A stretch of 49,101 nucleotides of DNA from Sphingomonas bacterium. GTDB taxonomy: Bacteria; Pseudomonadota; Alphaproteobacteria; Sphingomonadales; Sphingomonadaceae. A program made the position numbers and the translations under genes. The stretch lies in assembly GCF_028289855.1 (NCBI RefSeq), contig NZ_JAQGKZ010000054.1, positions 1 to 49,101 on the forward strand, read 5' to 3'. The notes beneath the pieces were generated by a model that saw only the letters and a list, made by a program, of their open reading frames with translations, had not been told where the DNA came from and searched no databases. Below, piece by piece: positions 7,817 to 16,766 of this stretch (its first letter is position 1; every line of letters starts with the position of its first letter).

Positions 7817-8464
7817 ATGCGTTTCATCAAGCTTTCCAGGGCTTTGACCCTTGTCGGCGTCAGCGCCAGCGCGCTGACCGGGTGCCTCGGCGGTGGCGGT
7901 GGCCGCGCCTCGCTCCCGCCCGCCGCATTCGTCGCGTCGAAGGAGCAGCCGGGCGAGGAATATATCATCGGGCCGCTCGACCAGCTGAGCATCTTCGTAT
8001 GGCGCAATCCCGAACTCTCGGCGAAGGTCACGGTGCGCCCCGACGGGCGCATCACCACGCCATTGGTCAGCGACATGCCGGCGGTCGGCAAGACCCCGGC
8101 GATGCTCGCCGACGACATGAAGATCTCGCTATCGACCTATATCAAGGACCCGATCGTCTCGGTCATTGTCGAGTCGGCGCAGAGCACGTTCAGCCAGCAG
8201 ATCCGCATCGTCGGGGCGACCGAGAAGCCCGCGTCGCTGCCCTACCGCGCCAACATGACGCTGCTCGACGCGATGATCGCGGTGGGTGGGCTCAACCAGT
8301 ACGCCGCCGGCAATCGTGCGCGGCTGATCCGCTACAACCGCGACACCGGCAAGCAGCAGGAATTCAACGTCAAGATCGGCAAGCTGCTGAAGAACGGCGA
8401 CCCGTCGGCGAACGTGCGGCTTGAGCCGGGCGACGTCATCATCATCCCAGAGTCGATGTTTTAA
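7817..8464 (+). CDS. Polysaccharide export lipoprotein (Wza/EpsE type)
   Basis: 215 residues. A signal peptide ends in lipobox LTGC (Cys23). A polysaccharide-export domain follows, beginning YIIGPLDQLSIFVWRNPEL, then SLBB-like repeats (RIVGATEKPASLPYR) and VRLEPGDVIIIPES at the C-terminus. This is the outer-membrane channel component of Wzx/Wzy-type exopolysaccharide export, in the form usual for XrtA loci. Strong Shine-Dalgarno AGGAGG. Followed after 15 bp by the chain-length determinant. Confidence 0.92.
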   Translation: MRFIKLSRALTLVGVSASALTGCLGGGGGRASLPPAAFVASKEQPGEEYIIGPLDQLSIFVWRNPELSAKVTVRPDGRITTPLVSDMPAVGKTPAMLADDMKISLSTYIKDPIVSVIVESAQSTFSQQIRIVGATEKPASLPYRANMTLLDAMIAVGGLNQYAAGNRARLIRYNRDTGKQQEFNVKIGKLLKNGDPSANVRLEPGDVIIIPESMF

Positions 8465-8479
8465 CGGGGGCCGCGGCAC

Positions 8480-9991
8480 GTGAACGGCCTTTACGACGAA
8501 CTCCGCATCGCGATGCACTCGATCTGGCAGCGCCGTTGGCTCGCGCTGGCGGTGGCATGGGGGATTGCGATCCTCGGCTGGCTGGTCGTCAGCCAATTGC
8601 CCAACCGCTACGAAGCCAAGGCACGCGTCTTCGTCCAGATGGGGCAAGTGCTGTCGGCGAAGGTCGGCATCAACGCGCAAGAACAGCAGAACGACGTCGA
8701 CACGATCCGCCAGACGCTGACCAGTGCGGTCAATCTGGAAAAAGTCGTGCGCGGCACCGATCTCGCCAATACCGTGGCCGGGCCGCAGGACATCGCCGAC
8801 CGCGTCGCTGGGTTGCAGACCAACATCAAGATCGTCGCGCAGCAGAACAACCTGTTCGAGATCACCGCGTCCGCCTCGAGCCCCAAGCTTGCCAAGCAGA
8901 TCGTCGACAAATTGATCTCGATCTTCGTCGACCAGAATTTGTCGGACGACCGCAACGAAACGCAGACGACTCTGCGCTTCCTCGACAGCCAGGTCGAGCA
9001 GATGCAAAACCGGCTGGCCGACGCCGATGCCAAGCGGACGGCGTTCCAGACGCAATATCTCGGTGCCTTGCCCGGAACCGGCACGTTACAGGACCGCATG
9101 TCGGCGGCGCGCACCCAGATGGCGCAGATCGACGGCGACCTCGCCGGCGCGCAGACCAGCCTGGCGGCGATCAACGGACAGATGGCGGGAACGCAAGCCA
9201 ACGTGGCGGGCGCTGGCGGCGTCGTCGGCGGGCCGGCCCGCGCGCGGCTCGCGGCGATCGAGGGCCAGCTCGCGGATGCGCGCGCCAAGGGTTATACTGA
9301 GAGCCATCCCGACGTGATCGCGCTCAGGAGCCAGCTCGCGGCCGCACGCGCTGCGGCCAATAGCGAGCCGCTCGGCGCGGGTGGTGGCGGCCAGCCCAAT
9401 CCCGTCTATCTTTCGCTCAGGTCGATGCAGGCGGACAAGCAAGCCGCTGTCGCGGCGCTGAGCGCGCGCAAGGCGCAGCTCCAGGGTGACATGAACGCGA
9501 TCATGGCGAAGCTGAACGGCGACCCCGCGGTCGCCAGCGAGCAAAGCCAGATCGAGCGCGATTATCAGGTGCTCAAGGATCAATACGACAAGGTGCTGGG
9601 CGACCGCGAGGAGCTTCGCGTCCGCGCGCAGGCGCAGGCGCAGACCGACGCGATCAAGTTCCGCACGATCGATCCGCCGGCGGCGCCGCGTGCGCCGGCC
9701 GCGCCCAACCGGCCGGTGCTGCTGTTCGGCGTGCTGTTCCTGGCAATCGGCGGCGGCGTCGCGACGGCGTTCGGCATGGCGCAGCTCAAGGCGACGTTCC
9801 CGACCGCGGGCCGCCTCGAAAAGGCGACCGGGTTACCGGTTATCGGATCGATCAGCGAGCGCGTGTCGCGGGTCGAAGCCAGCCTGCGCAAGCGCAAACT
9901 CGTCCTGTTTGCGGGTGCCGCGGCGGGGCTGGGGGTCGCGTTCGTCGGGTTGCTCGGTGTCGAAATGCTGATGCGGGGGCTGGCGGCATGA
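8480..9991 (+). CDS. XrtA-system polysaccharide chain-length determinant (Wzz/GumC-like)
   Basis: 503 residues, GTG start. An N-terminal Wzz-type domain has a membrane segment at about 20-38 (WLALAVAWGIAILGWLVV) followed by YEAKARVFVQMGQV. A long Gln/Ala-rich coiled-coil region spans roughly 160-380. C-terminal membrane segments lie near 411-430 and 473-496. It is the periplasm-spanning inner-membrane co-polymerase that sets chain length and contacts the export lipoprotein. The kinase domain is not fused but encoded by the next gene, which overlaps by ATGA. Confidence 0.92.
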   Translation: MNGLYDELRIAMHSIWQRRWLALAVAWGIAILGWLVVSQLPNRYEAKARVFVQMGQVLSAKVGINAQEQQNDVDTIRQTLTSAVNLEKVVRGTDLANTVAGPQDIADRVAGLQTNIKIVAQQNNLFEITASASSPKLAKQIVDKLISIFVDQNLSDDRNETQTTLRFLDSQVEQMQNRLADADAKRTAFQTQYLGALPGTGTLQDRMSAARTQMAQIDGDLAGAQTSLAAINGQMAGTQANVAGAGGVVGGPARARLAAIEGQLADARAKGYTESHPDVIALRSQLAAARAAANSEPLGAGGGGQPNPVYLSLRSMQADKQAAVAALSARKAQLQGDMNAIMAKLNGDPAVASEQSQIERDYQVLKDQYDKVLGDREELRVRAQAQAQTDAIKFRTIDPPAAPRAPAAPNRPVLLFGVLFLAIGGGVATAFGMAQLKATFPTAGRLEKATGLPVIGSISERVSRVEASLRKRKLVLFAGAAAGLGVAFVGLLGVEMLMRGLAA

Positions 9992-10938
9992 ACAAGCCGA
10001 TCATCAACAAGAACGGCTCACTGCTCGAACGCGCGGCCGAGGCCTATGATTTCTCGGCGCACTTCCGCGCGCCGGCGATCCCGCTCGACGATCTGCCGCC
10101 GGCGCCGGTCGCCAAGCCGATGGCCGCGGCATCACCGCCGGTTGCTCCGCCGCCAGCTGCTTTCGCGCCCATGCCGCGCCCCGCACCGCCAGTCCCTAGC
10201 TGCCAGGCGGTGATCGATCGCGCCATGCTGGCCGACAACGGCCTGCTCGTGCCGGGCGCGCCGGTCGGCGTCCTCGCCGAGGAATTCCGGCTCGCCAAGC
10301 GCGAGCTATTGCTGACCGCGCGCCGGCTTGCCGTCAGCGATCCGGCCAAAGCGCGCACGATGCTGGTCTGCTCGCCCAAGCCGGGCGACGGCAAGACCTA
10401 TTGCGCGGTCAACCTCGCGATCTCGATGGCGGCGGAGCGCGACTTGCGCGTGCTGCTGGTCGATGCCGACTTCGCCAAGCCCGGCGTGATGAGCCGTCTC
10501 GGCGTGCCCGACGGCCTCGGCCTGATGGATGCGCTGGGCGATTCCGCGATCGACGTCGAATCGTGCATCGTCGGCACCGACATCCCCAATCTCAGCCTGT
10601 TGCCCGCGGGCGCCGGGTCGACATCCGACACCGAGCTGATCGCCAGCGATCGCACGCCCGAACTGATCGCGCGGCTGCTCGCCGCCGATCCGGAGCGCAT
10701 GGTGATCTTCGACTCGCCGCCCGCGCTCGCCGCGTCGCCCGCGTCGGTGCTCGCGCTGCACGTCGGCCAGGTGATGCTCGTGGTGCGCGCCGACCGCACC
10801 CCGGAAAGCGACATCCGCGACGCGGTGCATCGGCTCGACGGCTGCGAGCACATCCAGCTTTTGTTGAACAGCGTCTCATTCGCCCCCGGGGGGGCACGCT
10901 TCGGCAGTTATTACGGCCAGGAGGACGAAGGCCAATGA
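9988..10938 (+). CDS. XrtA-associated tyrosine autokinase (BY-kinase)
   Basis: 316 residues. A cytoplasmic MinD/BY-kinase fold after a Pro/Ala-rich N-terminal ~70 residues. Walker A is SPKPGDGKTYC, Walker A' is LLVDADFAKPG, and Walker B is MVIFDSPPAL. It should be activated by the cytoplasmic end of the upstream chain-length protein and control polymer length by phosphorylation. The C-terminal tail offers only a YY pair (GSYYGQEDEGQ) instead of the usual multi-tyrosine cluster. It overlaps both neighbours by 4 nt. Confidence 0.92.
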   Translation: MNKPIINKNGSLLERAAEAYDFSAHFRAPAIPLDDLPPAPVAKPMAAASPPVAPPPAAFAPMPRPAPPVPSCQAVIDRAMLADNGLLVPGAPVGVLAEEFRLAKRELLLTARRLAVSDPAKARTMLVCSPKPGDGKTYCAVNLAISMAAERDLRVLLVDADFAKPGVMSRLGVPDGLGLMDALGDSAIDVESCIVGTDIPNLSLLPAGAGSTSDTELIASDRTPELIARLLAADPERMVIFDSPPALAASPASVLALHVGQVMLVVRADRTPESDIRDAVHRLDGCEHIQLLLNSVSFAPGGARFGSYYGQEDEGQ

Positions 10939-12560
10939 TCGGCAAGATTTCAGGCGGGGCCGCGATCGCGGCATTGCTGGCGGCGACGCCGGCAATCGCG
11001 CAGGATCGCGACGGCGGCGCGGCGAAGAGCCAGCGCCGGGTCAGCATCTCCCCGTACATCGAGCTCAGCCAGGTGCTGACGTGGGACTCGCAGTCGGACG
11101 ACGTGCTGACCTATACGTCGGCGGCCGCCGGGGTCGATGCGTCGGTCGAGACGCAGCGCGTGTCGGTCAACATCAGCGCGCGCTACGAGCACCAGTTCGC
11201 CTACGACAAGCAGTCGAGCGATGCCGACGTCGTCACCGGCCTCGCCAATGCGCAGGTCCGCATCACGCGCGGGCTGTCGATCGACGCCGGCGCGCTGGCG
11301 ACACGGACGCGGACCGACATTCGCGGTGCGGCACCGGTGTTCTTCGGCAATAACGACCGTAACGTCAGCAACGTCTATTCGGCCTATATCGGCCCGACGC
11401 TGGCCACCGGGAGCGGCCCGATCGGCATCAACGCGTCCTACCTGTTCGGCTATACCAAGGTGACTCAGCCCGGATCGACCGGTGTGGCGCCGGGGAGCCC
11501 GGCGCTCGATTATTTCGACGATTCGAAGATCCAGATCGCGACCGCGTCGGTCGGCTTCAAGTCGGGCACGGTGGCGCCGTTCGGCGCGACGCTGAGCGGC
11601 GGCTGGACGCGTGAGGATCAGGGGCAATTGGGTGGCCGGTTCGAGGGGCTGTACGGTCGTGGCGATGTCGTGATGCCGTTGAGCGGCACCTTCGCGGTCG
11701 AAGGCGGCGTCGGGTACGAGAAGATCACGTCGAGTTCGCGCGATCCGCTGGTCGATGCCGGCGGCAACCCGGTACTCGACAAGAACGGGCGCTTTGTCAC
11801 CGACCCGGCGTCGCCGCGGCGCATCGCGTATCGCACCGACGGCATTTATTGGGATGCCGGCGTGCTGTGGCGCCCGAGCCCACGCACGACATTGCAGGCG
11901 CGCGTCGGCCGGCGCTACGATTCGTGGTCCTATACCGGATCGTTCAGCTACGCGCCGAGCGCCGGGGTCGGCGTCCAGATCGGCGTCTACGACCAGGTCG
12001 AGACCTTCGGCGGCCAACTCCAGCGTGGGCTTCGTGGCCTGCCCAAGGAATTCACCGCGACGCGCGACATGCTCGTGCAACAATTCAGCGGCTGCACCTT
12101 CGGGACCACCGGCGGTGGTGCCGCGGGGGCGTGCCTGAATTCGGTGTTCCAATCGTTGTCGAACGCGACATATCGTTCGCGCGGGGTCGATGGCGTCGTC
12201 AGCCTGACGCGCGGTAGCACGTCGATGGGCTTCGGCGCGGGCTATGCCACGCGCAAATTCTACTCGCCGCAAAGCCCGGGTGTCGTCATCAACGGCATCA
12301 GCGACGACAGCTATTACGCGCAATTCTTCTATTCGCGCGCGATCGGCGCGCGGACGTCGTTCAGCGGCGACCTGTTCGCCAATTATTACGACAGCGGGCT
12401 GGCGCCCGGCATCCTGAGCCTCGGTGCGACCGGATCGCTGTCGCGCAGCTTCGGACGGCTGGGGACCAGCGCGTCGGTCGGGGTCTATACGTTCAATCAG
12501 GACGGCCAGCAGGATCAGACCCAGGCGCAGGCGACGCTCGGGGCCCGCTATCACTTCTGA
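10935..12560 (+). CDS. XrtA/PEP-CTERM-system outer-membrane beta-barrel protein
   Basis: 541 residues from ATG 10935, inside the kinase stop codon. A signal peptide ends at AIAQ (about residue 22). The rest is rich in alternating, aromatic-terminated strands (SISPYIELSQVLTW, TLGARYHF at the C-terminus), typical of an outer-membrane barrel. The terminal Phe fits BAM recognition. This matches the large outer-membrane protein family found only with exosortase A loci. Its role is unproven, perhaps polymer export or anchoring. Confidence 0.88.
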   Translation: MIGKISGGAAIAALLAATPAIAQDRDGGAAKSQRRVSISPYIELSQVLTWDSQSDDVLTYTSAAAGVDASVETQRVSVNISARYEHQFAYDKQSSDADVVTGLANAQVRITRGLSIDAGALATRTRTDIRGAAPVFFGNNDRNVSNVYSAYIGPTLATGSGPIGINASYLFGYTKVTQPGSTGVAPGSPALDYFDDSKIQIATASVGFKSGTVAPFGATLSGGWTREDQGQLGGRFEGLYGRGDVVMPLSGTFAVEGGVGYEKITSSSRDPLVDAGGNPVLDKNGRFVTDPASPRRIAYRTDGIYWDAGVLWRPSPRTTLQARVGRRYDSWSYTGSFSYAPSAGVGVQIGVYDQVETFGGQLQRGLRGLPKEFTATRDMLVQQFSGCTFGTTGGGAAGACLNSVFQSLSNATYRSRGVDGVVSLTRGSTSMGFGAGYATRKFYSPQSPGVVINGISDDSYYAQFFYSRAIGARTSFSGDLFANYYDSGLAPGILSLGATGSLSRSFGRLGTSASVGVYTFNQDGQQDQTQAQATLGARYHF

Positions 12561-12590
12561 GGTTTTTCGGCGGGTTCGCCCGCAACGAGG

Positions 12591-13640
12591 ATGGTGACGA
12601 TGTACGACGACCATTACGGATTGAGCGAACGCCCGTTCGCGCTGACGCCCGATCCGAAATTCTGGTTCGATACCGCCACGCACAAGAAGGCGATGGCCTA
12701 TCTCGGCTATGGCCTGTCGCTGGGCGAGGGGTTCATCGTCATCACCGGCGATGTCGGCGCAGGCAAGACCACGTTGGTCGGCCATTTGATGGCGACGATC
12801 GACCGCGAACTACTGCATGTCATCAAGCTGGTATCGACCCAGATCGAGGCCGACGACCTGCTGCGGATGGTCGCGGACGGACTCGGCGTGGAGACGGCAG
12901 GGCTGGCCAAGGCACAGTTGCTCGTCGCGATCGAGCGCGGGCTGCACGCGATGGCGCGGTCGGGGCGGCGCACGTTGCTGATCGTCGACGAGGCGCAGGC
13001 GCTTCACACGAACGCGCTCGAGGAACTGCGCATGCTGTCCAACTTTCAGGCGGGCGGGCATGCGTTGTTGCAGATCGTGCTGCTCGGGCAGCCCGAGTTC
13101 CGCGCGGCGCTCAACGGCTCCGACCGGCTCGAGCAATTGCGTCAGCGGGTCATCGCCGTGCACCACCTTGACCCGATGGGGCCCGAGGAAGTCGAGCCGT
13201 ACATGGCACACCGCCTGTCGCTCGCGGGCTGGCAGGGGCGTCCCGACTTCACGCAAGAGGCGCTGGCCGCGCTGTATCGCGGGTCGGACGGCGTGCCGCG
13301 CCGGCTCAACCAGCTGGCGGCGCGGGTCCTGCTGCACGGCGCGATCGAAAAGATCGACGTGATCGACGGCCATACCGTCGATCTGGTGGCGGCCGACATC
13401 AACGGCGACATGCCGGTGGTGCACATGCCGCTGCCGTCGCCGGCCGCGCAGCCGATCGCCGAACCGCTGCCGATGTCGCGCCCGGCCAACGATGCGATTG
13501 CCATCGCGCCGGATCGCTTCGCCGCGATCGAGGCGCGGCTCGAGGAACAGGATGCGGCGCTGCGCCGCGTGCTGGCGTTGCTGGTCGACTGGGTAGAGGG
13601 TAACGAGGCGGCCGCGGCGCGCGGCGGCCGCGCCGCCTGA
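12591..13640 (+). CDS. XrtA-associated ATPase (ExeA/GspA-like AAA)
   Basis: 349 residues. An N-terminal AAA domain begins YGLSERPFALTPDPKFWF, with Walker A GDVGAGKTT near residues 48-56 and Walker B LLIVDEAQAL. A winged-helix-like region and a low-complexity tail follow. The family resembles the GspA/ExeA ATPases and is a standard member of XrtA loci. It may provide energy or regulation for envelope assembly. The start could be ATG 12591 or ATG 12600; AACGAGG just before 12591 favours the first. Confidence 0.9.
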   Translation: MVTMYDDHYGLSERPFALTPDPKFWFDTATHKKAMAYLGYGLSLGEGFIVITGDVGAGKTTLVGHLMATIDRELLHVIKLVSTQIEADDLLRMVADGLGVETAGLAKAQLLVAIERGLHAMARSGRRTLLIVDEAQALHTNALEELRMLSNFQAGGHALLQIVLLGQPEFRAALNGSDRLEQLRQRVIAVHHLDPMGPEEVEPYMAHRLSLAGWQGRPDFTQEALAALYRGSDGVPRRLNQLAARVLLHGAIEKIDVIDGHTVDLVAADINGDMPVVHMPLPSPAAQPIAEPLPMSRPANDAIAIAPDRFAAIEARLEEQDAALRRVLALLVDWVEGNEAAAARGGRAA

Positions 13641-13660
13641 CGCCGCCTCGGGGAACCACC

Positions 13661-14500
13661 ATGTTGAACGGCCTGTCGGTCGACGTCGAGGAATGGTTCC
13701 AGGTCGGCGCGTTCGAACGCGTGATCGCCAAGGCCGAGTGGGACGGCCTGACGAGCCGCGTCGAATATAATACGGGCAAGGTGCTCGATCTGTTCGGTGA
13801 GAGCGGGGTCAAGGCGACCTTTTTCACGCTTGGCTGGGTGGCCGAACGCTATCCCGCGCTGATCCGCCGCATTGCCGATGAGGGGCATGAAGTCGCTAGC
13901 CATGGCTGGGACCATGATCGGGTGTTCACGCTGACGGCGGATAGCTTCCGCGCCGACCTAGCACGCGCCCGGACGGCGCTGGAACAGGCTTCGGGCCAGA
14001 AAATCACCGGCTATCGCGCGCCGAGCTTCTCGATCGACAAGCGGACGCCTTGGGCGCACCAGGTGCTGGCCGACGAGGGCTATCGATATTCGTCCAGCGT
14101 CGCGCCGCTGCGGCACGACCACTATGGATGGGCTGACGCGCCCAAGCATGCTTATCGTCCAGTCGCGGGGTCCGATCTGATCGAGTTGCCGATCACGCTG
14201 GCGAGCATTGCGGGGCGCAAGATAACGACGGGGGGCGGGTTCTTCCGCCTGTTCCCTGCGGCGATCACCGACGCCGCGATAGCGCAGGCGAACGGCGACG
14301 CCCGCCCGGCGGTATTCTATTTTCATCCGTGGGAGGTCGATCCCGGCCAGCCGCGTGTCGCGAACGCGCCGCTCAAATCGCGGTTGCGCCATTATAGCCG
14401 ATTGGGCGCGATGGCAGGCAAACTGCGCGGGCTGGTGGCACGCCATGAATGGGGTCGGGTCGACGCCGTCGTTGCCGCCGAAGCGGCGAGGCTATCATGA
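13661..14500 (+). CDS. XrtA-system polysaccharide deacetylase
   Basis: 279 residues. NodB-type carbohydrate esterase: it begins LSVDVEEWFQV (the Asp pair region), followed by the metal-binding SHGWDHDRV, catalytic motif YRAPSFSID and C-terminal FYFHPWEVDP. It should remove N- or O-acetyl groups from the exopolysaccharide with a divalent metal. No signal peptide is visible, as is usual for the family in XrtA loci. It overlaps the next gene by ATGA. Confidence 0.93.
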   Translation: MLNGLSVDVEEWFQVGAFERVIAKAEWDGLTSRVEYNTGKVLDLFGESGVKATFFTLGWVAERYPALIRRIADEGHEVASHGWDHDRVFTLTADSFRADLARARTALEQASGQKITGYRAPSFSIDKRTPWAHQVLADEGYRYSSSVAPLRHDHYGWADAPKHAYRPVAGSDLIELPITLASIAGRKITTGGGFFRLFPAAITDAAIAQANGDARPAVFYFHPWEVDPGQPRVANAPLKSRLRHYSRLGAMAGKLRGLVARHEWGRVDAVVAAEAARLS

Positions 14501-15570
14501 CGATCCAGCCCGCGACCCTAGTGGCTATCACGCCTGCTAATCTGACCGATGCCAGTGATCGCGCACGGATCGACGAATACGTCCGCGCGCACCCCGACGC
14601 TACGCCGTTCCACCTGACAGGCTGGAACGTCGCGGTGGCGCGCGCGTGCGGCCAGACGGCGCACTGCCTGATCGCCGAGCAAGCCGATGGCGAGATCGTC
14701 GGCGTCCTGCCGCTCACCGAAATCCGCTCGCCCCTGTTCGGCAAGGCGTTGGTGTCGGCCGGGTTCGCCGTCGATGGCGGCATCCTGACGCGGCGCGATG
14801 CGGTGGCGGACGCACTGGCGGCGTCGGCCTGGGCGCTGGCGGAAAAGCTCGGCTGCCCAAGCCTCGAACTGCGCGGCGGCCCGGCACCGGGCGAGGGGTG
14901 GCTGGTCGATGAGACGACCTATCTTGGTTTCGCGCGCGATCTGGCGGCGGATGACGAAGCGCAACTGCTCGCGATCCCGCGCAAGCAGCGCGCCGAGGTG
15001 CGCAAGTCGCTTGACGGCGACCTGCACGTTGCGATCGGTAATTGGCCGAACGATCTCGCCATGCATTACGCGGTGTTTTCCGAGAGCGTCCGCAACCTCG
15101 GCACGCCGGTATTTCCGGCAGCGTTGTTCCGTGAGGTGGCAAAGGAACTCGGCGACCACGCCGATATCGTGACCGTCAGCCACCGCGGCACGCCGCATGC
15201 CAGCGTGTTCAGCCTCTACCTTAACGGCACCGTCTACCCCTTCTGGGGCGGCGGCACGCGCGAGGCGCGAGCATTGAAAGCGAACGATCGGCTGTATTAT
15301 GAACTGATGCGCCATGCGCGGGCCAACAAGCGCTGCACTCGCTACGATTTCGGGCGGTCGAAGGCGGGTACTGGAGTCGCCGCGTTCAAGAAGAATTGGG
15401 GGTTCGAAGGCGTGCCGCTGCGCTACGCCAAACGCGTCCAGCAGGGGGAAGCACCCCGCGAAATGAATCCGATGAGCCCCAAGTACCGGCTTCAGGTCGC
15501 GGTTTGGAAGAGGCTGCCGCTATGGCTGGCCAACACGATGGGCCCGGTGATTGCCAAAGGCTTGGGCTGA
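14497..15570 (+). CDS. FemAB-like protein, XrtA-associated
   Basis: 357 residues from ATG 14497, which overlaps the deacetylase stop; an upstream in-frame start at 14449 would lie inside that gene. It has an acetyltransferase-like (GNAT/FemX) fold with HLTGWNVAVARACGQ at the N-terminus and the family signature YDFGRSKAGTGVAAFKKNWG near residue 300. FemAB proteins transfer amino acids from aminoacyl-tRNA to peptidoglycan. In XrtA loci they may add an amino acid to the exopolysaccharide. That would suit the amino-acid decarboxylase and amidotransferase nearby, but it is inference. Confidence 0.88.
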   Translation: MTIQPATLVAITPANLTDASDRARIDEYVRAHPDATPFHLTGWNVAVARACGQTAHCLIAEQADGEIVGVLPLTEIRSPLFGKALVSAGFAVDGGILTRRDAVADALAASAWALAEKLGCPSLELRGGPAPGEGWLVDETTYLGFARDLAADDEAQLLAIPRKQRAEVRKSLDGDLHVAIGNWPNDLAMHYAVFSESVRNLGTPVFPAALFREVAKELGDHADIVTVSHRGTPHASVFSLYLNGTVYPFWGGGTREARALKANDRLYYELMRHARANKRCTRYDFGRSKAGTGVAAFKKNWGFEGVPLRYAKRVQQGEAPREMNPMSPKYRLQVAVWKRLPLWLANTMGPVIAKGLG

Positions 15571-16766
15571 TGGGCGATTTGCTGTTCCTCGCGCATCGAT
15601 CGCCATTCCCGCCCGACCGCGGGGACAAGACCCGGGCGTACAACGTGCTAAAATATCTGTCGGCCGGGAAGCGCGTGCATTTGCTCGCGTTTGCTGATGA
15701 TCGGCGCGATCTCGATAGCGATGGCCTGATGCCGTTCACGGCGAGCCGGAAGGTGCTGTGGCGCGGCAAGTCGCGTGTCGTCGCGACGCTGGAAGCGCTG
15801 GCGCAAGGCAAAGCGGCCTCGCTGACTGCCTTCGATAGCGCCAAGATGCGCACGGCGGTGGCGGAGGTGCTAGCACGCGAAGCGATCGACGCGATCTATG
15901 TCTTTTCGGGGCAAATGGCGCAGTACGTGCCTGCCGATACAGCCGCGCGCGTCATCATGGATTTCTGCGACATGGATTCGCTGAAGTTCGCGGACTATGC
16001 GAAGGGTGCGCGTGGCCCGATGCGCTGGCTGATGGCGCGCGAGGCGACCAAATTGATGACGTTCGAAGCGGAAACGGCGAAGCGCGTCGATGCCAGCTTG
16101 TTCGTCAGTGCGGCGGAGGCCGAGCTGTTCCGTCAGAAAACCGGTGCGGCGAACGTGACGGCGGTGGAAAACGGCATCGACACCGATTTCTTCGACCCGG
16201 CTGCCGCGTTCGACAAGATCGCTGAAAGCGCGCCGCTGATCGTGTTCACCGGCCAGATGGATTACCGTCCCAATGTCGAGGCGGTGACTTGGTTCGCGCG
16301 CGACATCCTCCCGACGATCCGTGCGGCGCACGCCGACGTGCGTTTCGCCATTGTCGGACGCAATCCCACCGCCGATGTCAGCGCGCTGGCAAGCGATGCG
16401 GTACTCGTCACCGGCGAAGTCGCCGACGTGCGCGGCTGGCTAGCAGCGGCGGCGTGTGTCGTTGCGCCGCTGAAGATTGCGCGCGGTATCCAGAACAAGG
16501 TGCTCGAAGCGATGGCGATGGCTCGCCCGGTAGTCGCGAGCGGTCCGGCGGCCGAGGGTATCGACCATGGCGGTGCGATCCTGGCCGGGGAGGGGGTGGA
16601 CGATATCACTCAGGCGGTTATTGCGCTGCTCGGCGATACGGAGCGCGCGGCTGAACTTGGGCGGCAAGCGCGCGCGCAGGTGCGCAAGCGGTACGGCTGG
16701 GCCGCACGGCTGGCGCCGCTCGACGCACTGATCGGCTGCACGCCAGCGGTCCGGGACGCGGCATGA
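15570..16766 (+). CDS. XrtA-system glycosyltransferase (GT4-like)
   Basis: 398 residues, starting at ATG 15570 in the TGATG junction with the FemAB gene. It begins FLAHRSPFPPDRGDKTRAYN, the signature of a glycosyltransferase family confined to PEP-CTERM/exosortase organisms. The C-terminal GT-B donor-binding half has GIQNKVLEAMAMARPVVAS with the catalytic-region Glu. It should add a sugar to the lipid-linked repeat unit at the inner membrane. It overlaps xrtA by ATGA. Confidence 0.9.
   Translation: MGDLLFLAHRSPFPPDRGDKTRAYNVLKYLSAGKRVHLLAFADDRRDLDSDGLMPFTASRKVLWRGKSRVVATLEALAQGKAASLTAFDSAKMRTAVAEVLAREAIDAIYVFSGQMAQYVPADTAARVIMDFCDMDSLKFADYAKGARGPMRWLMAREATKLMTFEAETAKRVDASLFVSAAEAELFRQKTGAANVTAVENGIDTDFFDPAAAFDKIAESAPLIVFTGQMDYRPNVEAVTWFARDILPTIRAAHADVRFAIVGRNPTADVSALASDAVLVTGEVADVRGWLAAAACVVAPLKIARGIQNKVLEAMAMARPVVASGPAAEGIDHGGAILAGEGVDDITQAVIALLGDTERAAELGRQARAQVRKRYGWAARLAPLDALIGCTPAVRDAA

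Noticed and set aside
10950..12785. A 611-codon minus-strand frame opposite the outer-membrane protein
   Set aside because: Same mirror-frame composition, crossing the ends of two plus-strand genes.
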